Of a DNA stretch of 64,000 bases, positions 44,981 to 53,152 are shown piece by piece. A program made the position numbers and the translations under genes. The notes under the pieces were generated by a model that was not told the origin of the DNA, ran no database searches, and saw only the letters and a program-made list of their open reading frames with translations. Source of the stretch: Streptomyces sp. NBC_01498 (GTDB lineage Bacteria > Actinomycetota > Actinomycetes > Streptomycetales > Streptomycetaceae); NCBI RefSeq assembly GCF_036327775.1, contig NZ_CP109598.1, positions 3,410,001 through 3,474,000 of the forward strand. Direction: 5' to 3'. The number at the start of each line of letters is the position of its first letter. The stretch's first letter is position 1.

Positions 44981-45713
44981 TCTGCCTTACCCCCTCACCT
45001 GCCCCCGCCACGTCCGCGCGGTGGACTTCGGACACGTCCTGGTCCTCGTCGACTACCGCACCGGTGCCGTGCGATGTCTGCTCCCCGCCGCTTCGCTGTC
45101 CTGGCGGACGGCCGCACGCACCGGACGGCTCGACCAGATGGAGCCCGCTCTCGCCCGCCGTCTCGTCACCCTGGGCCTGCTCGTCCCGAGCGACGCCCTC
45201 ACGCCCTGGGCGGATCCGGTCAAAGGTGAGGTTCCACAGGCCAGTTGGGGAAGCGCGGAGCACTCGGCGGGAATCGTGTGCCCGGCTCGTACGGCTCCCA
45301 CGCCGACGGTCGGCGCGGCAGCCTGTCTGTCCGCCGTCTTCGTGGCAGGGCGCTTCGGCGGCATGCGCTCAGTTGTCGGCCTGCTGCGGAGAGCCGCGTC
45401 AACCTGCGAACGCCCAGCCACCCCCGAGCAGGCCCTCGCCGCGGTCCAGGCCGTCCGGCGCGCGGGCTGGTACTCCCCGGGGCGTACGGCCTGCCTGGAG
45501 GAGTCTGCGGCGGCCCTGCTTCTCCTTGCCGCCCGGCGCCGTGCCGTCCGATGGTGCCATGGTGTCGCGCCCGACCCCGTACGCCTTCACGCCTGGGTGC
45601 AGACTGTGGACGGCGCCCATGTCGCCGAACCGCTCGCGACACGCGACTGCACGATCCTGCTCACCGTCGGAGGCCCGTCATCAGTGCCGTCCCTGATCCG
45701 ATCCTGTGGCTGA
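44973..45713 (+). CDS. Fused lasso B1-B2 protein: RRE domain plus transglutaminase-like leader peptidase
   Basis: 246 aa from the GTG at 44973 (GGGGAGGGGGG just upstream). Residues 1-75 form a PqqD/RRE-type precursor-recognition domain (FGHVLVLVDYRTGAVRCLLP). Residues ~105-235 are a B2-type cysteine protease with Cys174 in RTACLEESAA, His206 in HAWVQ and Asp213. So B1 and B2, usually separate, are fused here. In a functional cluster it would bind and cut the leader of the precursor for the cyclase. No precursor peptide is visible nearby. Confidence 0.85.
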   Translation: MADLPYPLTCPRHVRAVDFGHVLVLVDYRTGAVRCLLPAASLSWRTAARTGRLDQMEPALARRLVTLGLLVPSDALTPWADPVKGEVPQASWGSAEHSAGIVCPARTAPTPTVGAAACLSAVFVAGRFGGMRSVVGLLRRAASTCERPATPEQALAAVQAVRRAGWYSPGRTACLEESAAALLLLAARRRAVRWCHGVAPDPVRLHAWVQTVDGAHVAEPLATRDCTILLTVGGPSSVPSLIRSCG

Positions 45714-46260
45714 GTGCCGGTTCGTGTGCGCTCGGTCCTTATCGAGCCGATCTCGTGGAGACGTACTGGCGCTGGGAACAGGACCCGGCCCTCCTGGTGG
45801 GCTACGGGCGGCAAAAGGCCCGGAGTCCCTGGAAGCCCGGACGGAGGGGATGGCGCACCAACTGCGCGGCGAGAACATCCGGTTCACCATCTACGACACG
45901 GGTGCCGATCGGCCCGTACCCGCCGGTGTCGCCGGCCTGCTGCCGGATCACGCCGTGCGCACCGCCGAGTTCGTCGTCATGCTCGCCCCGGAGGCGAGGG
46001 GGCGCGGGCTCGGGACGGCGGCCACGCGGCTGAGCCTCGACTACGCCTTCCATGTCACCAACCTGCGGATGGTCTGGCTCAAGGTCCTGGCGCCGAATCT
46101 GCCGGCCGTCCGCGCGTACGAGAAGGCGGGTTTCCGGGTGGCCGGGACGCTCCGGCAGGCCGGGTACTGGCTGGGGCAGGTCTGGGACGAGGTGCTGATG
46201 GACGCCGTCGCCGGGGAGTACCCGGGGCCGTCCGCCGTCGCCCGCGCGGTCCGGTTCTGA
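45701..46260 (+). pseudogene. Frameshifted GNAT acetyltransferase
   Basis: The first part (CALGPYRADLVETYWRWEQDP ALLVGYGRQ) is read in one frame up to ~45814, and the rest (PESLEARTEGMAHQLRGEN...RMVWLKVLAPN...) in the frame ending at 46260. The switch is at the A4 run 45813-45816; one more A would join them. The acetyl-CoA loop ARGRGLGTAATR is present. No ATG/GTG start is visible in the first frame near the B1-B2 stop. A protein from a start in the second frame (e.g. 45706 or 45848) would lack the first ~40 residues. A sequencing error cannot be excluded. Confidence 0.72.
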
Positions 46261-46282
46261 CTCTGATTCCGCAGGGGCGCCC

Positions 46283-47686
46283 TCAGAGGCGTTCGAAGCC
46301 GCGGACGCGTTCCCAGTCCGTCACCGAGGATTCGAAGGCGGCGAGTTCCGCGCGGGCCGCCGCCGCGTAGTGGGTGAGCACCTCGGGGCCGAACAGCGTC
46401 GCCGCCGTGGCGCTCGTCTCCCACAGGTGCAGGGCCTCCGTGAGGGTGCGGGGGAGGCGGGGGACCGAGGGGTCCGTCAGGGCGTTGTCGGTGTGTGGGG
46501 GCGGGAGTTCGAGGGCGTGGTCGATGCCGTGGAGGCCCGCCGCGATGGCCGCCGCGAGGGCGAGGTAGGGGTTGGCGTCGCCGCCGGGGACGCGGTGTTC
46601 GAGGCGCAGGGAGGGGCCGGTGCCCACCACGCGGATCGGGCAGGTGCGGTTGTCGCGGCCCCAGGCGATGCCCGTCGGGGCGAACGCGCCCGGCTGGAGG
46701 CGTTTGTACGAGTTGATGTTCGGGGCCATCAGCAGGGTGAGGTCCGGCAGGCAGGCGAGCTGGCCGGCCACGAAGTGGCGCATCAGGGCCGACATGCCGT
46801 CCTCGGCGGAGGGGTCCGCGAGGACGGGGGTGCCGTCCGTGGCGCGCAGGGAGAGGTGGAGGTGGCAGGAGTTGCCCTCGCCCGCGTCGTACTTCGGCAT
46901 GAAGGTCAGCGACACGCCCTCCTGGGCGGCGATCTGCTTGGCACCGTTCTTGAAGAAGACGTGGTTGTCGCAGGTCGTCATGGCTTCCGCGTAACGGAAG
47001 ACGATCTCGTACTGCCCCGGGTGGCACTCTCCGCGCGCGGTCTCCATCGCGAGCCCCGCCCGGCCCATCTCGCGGCGGATGCGGCGGACGACGGGTTCGA
47101 TGTCGGTCAGGCCCTGGAGGGCGTAGTCGACGTTGTGCGCGGTGGCCGTCGTCAGGTTCTCGTAGCGGGTCTCGCGGGCGGCGCGGTAGGTGTCGAGGAA
47201 GACGAGGAATTCGAGTTCCGTTCCGGCGAGCGCGGTCAGTCCGCGTTCGGCGAGGCGGTCGAGCTGGGTGCGCAGGATGTGGCGGGGGGCGACCGCGACC
47301 GGGGAGCCGGGTGACGCTCCGTCCGGGCCCGGCCAGTGCGCGTCGGCGAGGATCAGCGCCGTGCCCTCGTCCCAGGGGAGGCGGGTGCGCAGGGTGGCGG
47401 GGTCCGGGCGGAGCAGGAAGTCGCCGAAGCCGGTCTTCCAGGCGTCGATGGCGTAGCCGGGGCCGGTGTCCATCTCGACGTCCGACGCGAGGAGATAGAC
47501 GCACGCGCCGAAGCCGCCGGCGCCGCCGGCGATCTCGTCCAGGAAGTACGGCACGGAGAGCCGGCTGCCCTGGAGGCGTCCCTGGAGGTCGGGGACGGCG
47601 ACGATCACCTCCTCGATCTTTCCGGCGGCGGCCTCCGCGCGCAGCCGCTGGTAGGGCGACTCGTACGGCGAGGGGTCGTCGCTCAT
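46283..47686 (-). CDS. Glutamine-synthetase-family ligase (gamma-glutamylpolyamine synthetase-like)
   Basis: 467 aa from the ATG at 47686 (ATGA overlap with the siderophore synthetase). GS fold: GTELEFLVFLD, ECHPGQYEIVF, TFMPKYDAGEGNSCHLHLSL and RLEHRVPGGDANPYLALAA. The EGNSCHLHLSL segment and truncated adenylylation region match GlnA3/GlnA4-type ligases that glutamylate amines, rather than GlnA1. As last gene of the siderophore operon it may act on the diaminopropane moiety or protect from it. Convergent with the GNAT pseudogene. Confidence 0.88.
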   Translation of the reverse strand: MSDDPSPYESPYQRLRAEAAAGKIEEVIVAVPDLQGRLQGSRLSVPYFLDEIAGGAGGFGACVYLLASDVEMDTGPGYAIDAWKTGFGDFLLRPDPATLRTRLPWDEGTALILADAHWPGPDGASPGSPVAVAPRHILRTQLDRLAERGLTALAGTELEFLVFLDTYRAARETRYENLTTATAHNVDYALQGLTDIEPVVRRIRREMGRAGLAMETARGECHPGQYEIVFRYAEAMTTCDNHVFFKNGAKQIAAQEGVSLTFMPKYDAGEGNSCHLHLSLRATDGTPVLADPSAEDGMSALMRHFVAGQLACLPDLTLLMAPNINSYKRLQPGAFAPTGIAWGRDNRTCPIRVVGTGPSLRLEHRVPGGDANPYLALAAAIAAGLHGIDHALELPPPHTDNALTDPSVPRLPRTLTEALHLWETSATAATLFGPEVLTHYAAAARAELAAFESSVTDWERVRGFERL

Positions 47687-49632
47687 GTCCGGTCCTCTGT
47701 TCCTGTCCGGTCCGCCGTGCCCGATCGGTCCGCTGTGTCGGAGGGGGGCGTGGCCAGCGGGTTCGGGACCGTGCCGTGCACCACGTCGAAGCCCTCGTCC
47801 CGCTCCGCCCGGTCGTGGAAGCCGCCGCCCAGGAGCTGTTCGCGGTTGAGCGCGACGCGGTCGAAGGTGGGGGCGAGGAGCCCGTACGACGCGAAGCGGT
47901 CGGCCAGTTCGGGGAAGCGGGTGTGGTAGCGCTCGATCTCGGCGCGTACGAGGGCCCAGAACTGGGGCTCGGGGACGCCGAGTTGGTCGGCGCACAGCGG
48001 GGCGAAGAACCGGAAGTGCCCGGCGAAGACCGCACTCAGCAGCGAGTGCGCCAGTTCGTGCGCCGGCCAGCGCAGCAGCACCCGGTCGGCGCGCTCGGGG
48101 AGATCCGCGTACTCGGGCCGGTCGCCCGGCAGCAGATTCACGTCCTCCGCGAAGTCCTTGAGCGCGATGCCGAACGGGATCTCGTCGCGGCCGAAGAGGA
48201 CGACGGTGTTCTCGCCGTGCGGGCAGAAGGCGACGCCGTAGCGGTAGAGGTAGTGCAGCAGACCCGGCAGCAGCGCCGCGAAGAATCGTTCCAGCCAGGC
48301 TGCCGGGGCGAGTCCCGAGCGGGCCACCAGTTCGGCGGTGAGCGCCCGCCCGTCGGACCCGGTCTTGAGCAACGCGGCCATGGTGCGGGCGCGTTCACCC
48401 GCCGCCGTGTCGAGCAGCGCGGTCACCGGCTCGCGCCAGACCGCGCCGAGCAGTTCGTGGTAGCGGTACGGGGCGTCCTCGACCGACTCGTACAGCGGGT
48501 GGCCCACGGCGACGGCCGCCACCTCGCCGAGCGGGTGGACGCGCAACTCGTCGCGGAGATACGGGTCGGCGTCCCGGACCGCGTGCAGCCAGGCGCTCAC
48601 CTCGGGCGCGGCCTCGGTGGGGCGGGTCGAAAGCCCGCGCCAGACAAGGGTGTTGCGGATGAGGAGCGGGACCTTCACATTGCGGCGGTGCGGCCGGTCG
48701 AGGTTGGCGAGGGTGCGGATCGACTGGAGGGGCCGGTAGCGGTCGTCGCTCGGGCCGAGCAGGACGATGCGGCCCTCGGCGACACTCGGCGCGAAGAGGG
48801 TGGCGACGGCCTCGTCCCAGTGGAACGGGTGCACCGGCAGCCAGACGAACTCCCCGGCCGCCAGGCCGGTTCGGGCGCACATGGCGGCGAGCACGGCGGC
48901 GAAACGTTCCCGCGTGGCCGGGTCCAGCTCCTCGGCCAGCAGGGACTCCGCGTCGAGGCCGGGGACACCCGCGTACACGGCGAGCCCGTTGTGCACGGCC
49001 GCCCACAACAGCCTTACGGCGGGCGCCGATTCGGGCGCGTACGCGGCGGTGTCGGAGGCGGAGAAACCGAGCCGGCCCTTGTTGAGGAGCATGCAGGGAT
49101 GCCCGTCCTGGTACGCCTCCAGTTCCAGATGCCCGAGGTCGGCCAGCGCGGCGGCGGGCAGCGCCCGGCCGATGGCCCCGGCGTCGGCCCGCCGGGTGGC
49201 GGTCAGTTCGCGCAGCACCTCGGCGGTGGTGGGGCCGTCCCAGCCGAGCACCCCGCGCGCGTCGAGCAACAGGCGCTCGGGGCCCGGCTCCTGGCCGTCC
49301 GGGAGGGCGGGGTGGCGGCGCAGGCTGCCGGGCTCGACACGCCAGGTGCCGAAGGTGCCCCGGCGGGCGCGCAGGGTCCAGTGGACGCCGCCGCCGAGAT
49401 CGAGCCGGTACGGGCCGGGGGAGCCGGACACGGGATCGGTCGGCGGTGCGGGCGCGGGCGCCGAGGGCTCCGGATCCGGAACCGGCACCGTCTCCGGTAC
49501 GGGGACCGTCTCCGGTACGGGCACCGTCGCCGGTACGGGGACCAGCAGCTCCTCGTACGCGAACTCCTCCACGGCCTTGACCAGCAGCCGCCGCCCGGCC
49601 TGTGCCCAGGCGTCCCGCTCGGGGTGGTTCAT
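47683..49632 (-). CDS. IucA/IucC-family NRPS-independent siderophore synthetase (RhbF/IucC-like)
   Basis: 649 aa from the ATG at 49632, coupled to the hydroxylase stop by ATGA. NIS fold: PVHPFHWDEAVATLF, LLGPSDDRYRPLQSIRTLANLDRPHRRNVKVPLLIRNT, CPHGENTVVLFGRDEIPFGIALKDF and FFAPLCADQLG. Condenses citrate or a citryl intermediate with the hydroxylamine via an acyl adenylate. Between residues ~30 and 65 there is a Pro/Val/Thr repeat (VPVPETVPVPETVPVPDPEP), absent from the family core. Second of two synthetases in the operon. Confidence 0.92.
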   Translation of the reverse strand: MNHPERDAWAQAGRRLLVKAVEEFAYEELLVPVPATVPVPETVPVPETVPVPDPEPSAPAPAPPTDPVSGSPGPYRLDLGGGVHWTLRARRGTFGTWRVEPGSLRRHPALPDGQEPGPERLLLDARGVLGWDGPTTAEVLRELTATRRADAGAIGRALPAAALADLGHLELEAYQDGHPCMLLNKGRLGFSASDTAAYAPESAPAVRLLWAAVHNGLAVYAGVPGLDAESLLAEELDPATRERFAAVLAAMCARTGLAAGEFVWLPVHPFHWDEAVATLFAPSVAEGRIVLLGPSDDRYRPLQSIRTLANLDRPHRRNVKVPLLIRNTLVWRGLSTRPTEAAPEVSAWLHAVRDADPYLRDELRVHPLGEVAAVAVGHPLYESVEDAPYRYHELLGAVWREPVTALLDTAAGERARTMAALLKTGSDGRALTAELVARSGLAPAAWLERFFAALLPGLLHYLYRYGVAFCPHGENTVVLFGRDEIPFGIALKDFAEDVNLLPGDRPEYADLPERADRVLLRWPAHELAHSLLSAVFAGHFRFFAPLCADQLGVPEPQFWALVRAEIERYHTRFPELADRFASYGLLAPTFDRVALNREQLLGGGFHDRAERDEGFDVVHGTVPNPLATPPSDTADRSGTADRTGTEDRT

Positions 49633-51149
49633 CGGCGCTTCTCCTCGGAAACGGCGGACACGGCAGGAACAGCGGAGACCGCCGGTGCGGCGGACACGGG
49701 CGGTGCGGCCGGCACGGCGGGAACGGCGGACGCGGCGGAGGGTACGACGGCGGTGGCGGGCACGACGGCGGTGACGGGCTCCTGCTCGGCACCCTCGGCG
49801 CGCGGCGCCCCGAACGTCGTCCACGCCGCCCGCTCCGGGACCCGCAGCACCGTGCGCCCGGCGACCGCGTTCAGGATGGTCGCCGCGCGCCAGGCGCCCA
49901 GCGTCAGGTCGGGCGCGCCGACACCGTGCGTGTGCAGTTCGGCGTTCTGCACGTACAGCCCTCCCGACACCCGGGGGTCGAGCGCCACCCGGTAGTCGCC
50001 GTCGATCCGGTACTGGCCCTTGTCGTCCCAGCGCACCAGCGCGCGCAGGCCGCGCTCGCCCTCCAGGAAGGCGGGCCGTGTCGCCGCGTACCCGGTGGCC
50101 GACACGATCGCGGACGTACGGATCTCGAAGTGCCTGTCCTGCTGGATATGACGGCACGTCAGCACATAACCGGAACCCTCGGCCTCGGCCGCGACGATGT
50201 CGACCGCCGGATGCAGCGCGGCTCTTGGCTCGGTCCCGCCGATGGTTCTCTCGTACAGCTCGTCGTGCAGGGCGGCCAGCGTCTCCTCACTGACGCCCTT
50301 GTAGAGCTGCCACTGCTCCTGCACGAGGTGTTCGCGCCGGGACTCGGGGAGCGCGCGGAAGTAGCGGATGTAGTCGGGGGTGAAGTGTTCCAGCCCGATC
50401 TTGGAGTACTCCATCGGCGCGAACGCGTTCGTACGGGCCAGCCAGCGGACGTACGGGCCGCCCGCGCCGTCCCCGTCCTGGTGCCGCAGCAGGTCCAGCG
50501 CGACCTCGGCGCCGGACTGCCCGGCGCCGATGACCGTCACGTCGTCGCAGGCCGCGAGGCGGGAACGGTGGGTGCGGTAGTCGGCGCTGTGCAGGACCCG
50601 CCCCGTGTGCGCGCCGTCCTCGATGAGCCCGCGCAGCGCCTCCGGCACGACCGGTTCGGTGCCCACCCCGAGGACGACCTGCCGGGCGAGCGTCCGCGTG
50701 ACGGTGCCGTCCGCCGACCGGTGGGTGACGACGAAGACGTCCCGTGCCTCGTCCCAGCCCAACTCCTCGACGTACGCGTCGAATCGGCAGGACGGCAGAG
50801 CGCCCGAGACCCAGCGGCAGTAGGCGTCGTACTCGCGGCGCGGGATGTGGAAGCGCTCGGAGAAGAAGAAGGGGAACATCCGGTCGTGGTGGCGCAGGTA
50901 GTTGAGGTACGACCACGGGCTCGTCGGGTCGACCATCGTCACCAGGTCGGCCAGGAAGGGGACTTGGAGCGTGGTGCCCGCCATCAGCAGCCCGGGGTGC
51001 CAGGAGAACGCGGGCTTCGCGTCGAGGAACAGCGTGCGCAACTCCGGTGTGCCGTCCGCCAGCGCGGCGAGCGAGAGGTTGAACGGGCCGATCCCGATGC
51101 CGACCAGGTCGTACACACGCGTACCGGAATCGGACGGGGAATCGGTCAC
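49629..51149 (-). CDS. Amine N-hydroxylase (IucD/SidA/RhbE family)
   Basis: 506 aa from the GTG at 51149 (GTGA overlap). FAD motif GIGIGPFNLSLA at 17-28, NADPH motif VIGAGQSGAEVALDLL near 208, and the C-terminal ATGY signature near 350. N-hydroxylates a primary amine; here 1,3-diaminopropane is the expected substrate because Dat and Ddc precede it. The last ~65 residues are Ala/Val/Pro repeats. Overlaps the next synthetase by 4 bp. Confidence 0.92.
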   Translation of the reverse strand: MTDSPSDSGTRVYDLVGIGIGPFNLSLAALADGTPELRTLFLDAKPAFSWHPGLLMAGTTLQVPFLADLVTMVDPTSPWSYLNYLRHHDRMFPFFFSERFHIPRREYDAYCRWVSGALPSCRFDAYVEELGWDEARDVFVVTHRSADGTVTRTLARQVVLGVGTEPVVPEALRGLIEDGAHTGRVLHSADYRTHRSRLAACDDVTVIGAGQSGAEVALDLLRHQDGDGAGGPYVRWLARTNAFAPMEYSKIGLEHFTPDYIRYFRALPESRREHLVQEQWQLYKGVSEETLAALHDELYERTIGGTEPRAALHPAVDIVAAEAEGSGYVLTCRHIQQDRHFEIRTSAIVSATGYAATRPAFLEGERGLRALVRWDDKGQYRIDGDYRVALDPRVSGGLYVQNAELHTHGVGAPDLTLGAWRAATILNAVAGRTVLRVPERAAWTTFGAPRAEGAEQEPVTAVVPATAVVPSAASAVPAVPAAPPVSAAPAVSAVPAVSAVSEEKRR

Positions 51150-53152
51150 CGGTGGTCCTCCGCAAAGGGGTTGGGCAGGGGGTCGGGCAGGGGAGTGGAG
51201 AGAGGGCTGGACGCGGGGTCGGACAGGGGGTTGGGCAGATCGACGTAGACGGACTGGGACTGTACGTCCCCGACGAGTTCGTCGAGCCCGTCCACGCAGG
51301 TGAGGAAGTTGCCCTTGCAGCGCAGCACGGGTGCGTCGAGCAGCAGGTCCAGCAGCCCCTTCGCGCCGGGCTCGGCCGACCGCAGCCGCTCCAGCCGGGC
51401 GCGCAGCACCCGCAGCAGGGCGCCTTCGTCGGCCAGCCCGAGCGCGCCGAACGCGCCGACGAGACCGAGGAGATTGTTGATCCCGAGGTAGTACGCCACC
51501 CGCTCGTCCACGAACGCGTCGTCGAAGACGAGGTCCAGGCCGTCCGCCGCGCCCGGCAACAGCCGCTCCACGGCGTCCGCGTGGGACGCGGCGACGTAGT
51601 AGCCCTGGCTGTCGCGGTACCAGCCGGCGCACGGCAGGCCGTCGGCGGCGAGCGCGACGAGGGTGTTCTGGTGGTGCGGCTCCAGTGCGATGCCGTACCA
51701 GGCGTGCAGCCGGATCAGCGGGACGGCGAGCACGTCCAGGTACGCGGCCAGCCAGCGCGCGGACGCCTCGCCGGTGGAGACGCCGTGGGTGCGGGCGGTG
51801 CGGGTGACGGCCTCGGAGAGCAGCGAACGGTACGGGGGCGGTGAGCCGTCACCGGGACCGGTCCGCTCCGCGACCAGCCCGGCGACACACAGCCCCTCCA
51901 ACTCCCCGCCCCGGAACGGGTTGTCGCGTACGGCGGTCTCCAACCCGGTCTCCGGCCCGGTCTCGGCCCCTGCCCCTGCCCCGGTCCCGCCGTCGCTCGT
52001 GCCGCCGCCCGCCGACACCCACCCGAAGTCGCGCAGGATGCCGAACTCCGGGTGCTCGGCGCGCAGTCGGCGCGCGGGCCCGGCGGCCAGCAGCCGGGCG
52101 GCGCGCACACCGAGGCGCATCTCGGAACGGAGGTTGTTGCGGCGGGAGTTGGTGATCCGCATGCCGAGGGAGAGCTTGAGCATGACGTCGGCGCCGGGCC
52201 GGTGGACGGTCCGTACGGACGAGGTGGGGTGCCAGTGGGGCCCGGCGGGACCGAGGGGCCGCAGCAGGCCCGCGTCGACCAGCGCGGCGACGGCGGGCCG
52301 CCCGAGGATGTCCCTCGCCTGCCACGGATGCGCGGGAAGCACGGCCTCGTCCTCCCGTACGCGCAGGCCGAGCCCGGCGGTCAGGGGCCGCAGGAGATCG
52401 GCGGGGGCCCGGCCGTCGGCGCTCTCACCGACGAGGACGTCCCGGCGCACGGCGAACCAGTGCAGCGGGAAGGAACCTCGCAACTCCGGTGAATAGGAAT
52501 CCAGTTCGGCGTCCGAGGCTTCCTCGCGGCTCTTGGGCGCGGGATGGAAGGGATGCCCCAGCAGCAGTGCCTGCTCGGCGTCGAGGAAGGGCGTCGGCCC
52601 GTGCGCGCCCGGCTTCTCCTCCCGCCGCCGCAGCAGATGCGCCCCCGTCCGCGCGGCGGAGTTGAGGACCCGCCCGACGGCGTCCGCGCCGAGATACGGG
52701 AGCGCGCGGCGCCGCAGGGTCGTCTCCCGTACGAGGGCGGCGGCGACGAACGCGGCGTCGGCGGGCAGGCTGCCGCCCCGGTCCGAGGTGAAGACCCGGA
52801 CTCCCCCGAACCGGTGCCACCCCGTGGCGGACCGGTACCGCACCCGCACGCGAAGGGTCACCCCACTGCACGGCAGGGCCAGTCGCAGCAGCTCACCGCT
52901 GTCGGGCACGTCGATACCGGTCTCCCGGACGTACGCGCGCAGCAGCGCGGCGAGGGCGGCGGAGTCGGCGGCACGGAGATGATCGGGATGGTCGAGGGGG
53001 TCGGCAGACCGCTTCAGCTCCCCGGGCACCGCAGGAGCGGAGTCAGGAGCGGGGTCCGGGCCGGAGTCAGGAGCGGGGTCCGGGGTGGAGTCAGGAGCGG
53101 ACTCCGGAACGGAGTCACGGTGGGAGTACCCGTCGGTACGGTCCGCGCTCAC
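51146..53152 (-). CDS. IucA/IucC-family siderophore synthetase (RhbC/IucA-like)
   Basis: 668 aa from the GTG at 53152 (GTGA). NIS core: LLLGHPFHPAPKSR, LPAHPWQARDIL, SSVRTVHRPGADVMLKLSLGMRITNSRRN and LEPHHQNTLVAL. Residues ~5-40 are a Ser/Asp/Pro repeat and ~395-420 a Gly/Ala/Thr insertion. Probably performs the first citrate activation. Position between Ddc and the hydroxylase mirrors rhbC of the rhizobactin 1021 operon. Confidence 0.92.
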   Translation of the reverse strand: MSADRTDGYSHRDSVPESAPDSTPDPAPDSGPDPAPDSAPAVPGELKRSADPLDHPDHLRAADSAALAALLRAYVRETGIDVPDSGELLRLALPCSGVTLRVRVRYRSATGWHRFGGVRVFTSDRGGSLPADAAFVAAALVRETTLRRRALPYLGADAVGRVLNSAARTGAHLLRRREEKPGAHGPTPFLDAEQALLLGHPFHPAPKSREEASDAELDSYSPELRGSFPLHWFAVRRDVLVGESADGRAPADLLRPLTAGLGLRVREDEAVLPAHPWQARDILGRPAVAALVDAGLLRPLGPAGPHWHPTSSVRTVHRPGADVMLKLSLGMRITNSRRNNLRSEMRLGVRAARLLAAGPARRLRAEHPEFGILRDFGWVSAGGGTSDGGTGAGAGAETGPETGLETAVRDNPFRGGELEGLCVAGLVAERTGPGDGSPPPYRSLLSEAVTRTARTHGVSTGEASARWLAAYLDVLAVPLIRLHAWYGIALEPHHQNTLVALAADGLPCAGWYRDSQGYYVAASHADAVERLLPGAADGLDLVFDDAFVDERVAYYLGINNLLGLVGAFGALGLADEGALLRVLRARLERLRSAEPGAKGLLDLLLDAPVLRCKGNFLTCVDGLDELVGDVQSQSVYVDLPNPLSDPASSPLSTPLPDPLPNPFAEDHR

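Noticed and set aside
45706..46260. The GNAT gene as the missing siderophore acetyltransferase
   Set aside because: Opposite strand, frameshifted, and RimJ/RimL-like in sequence rather than IucB/RhbD-like.
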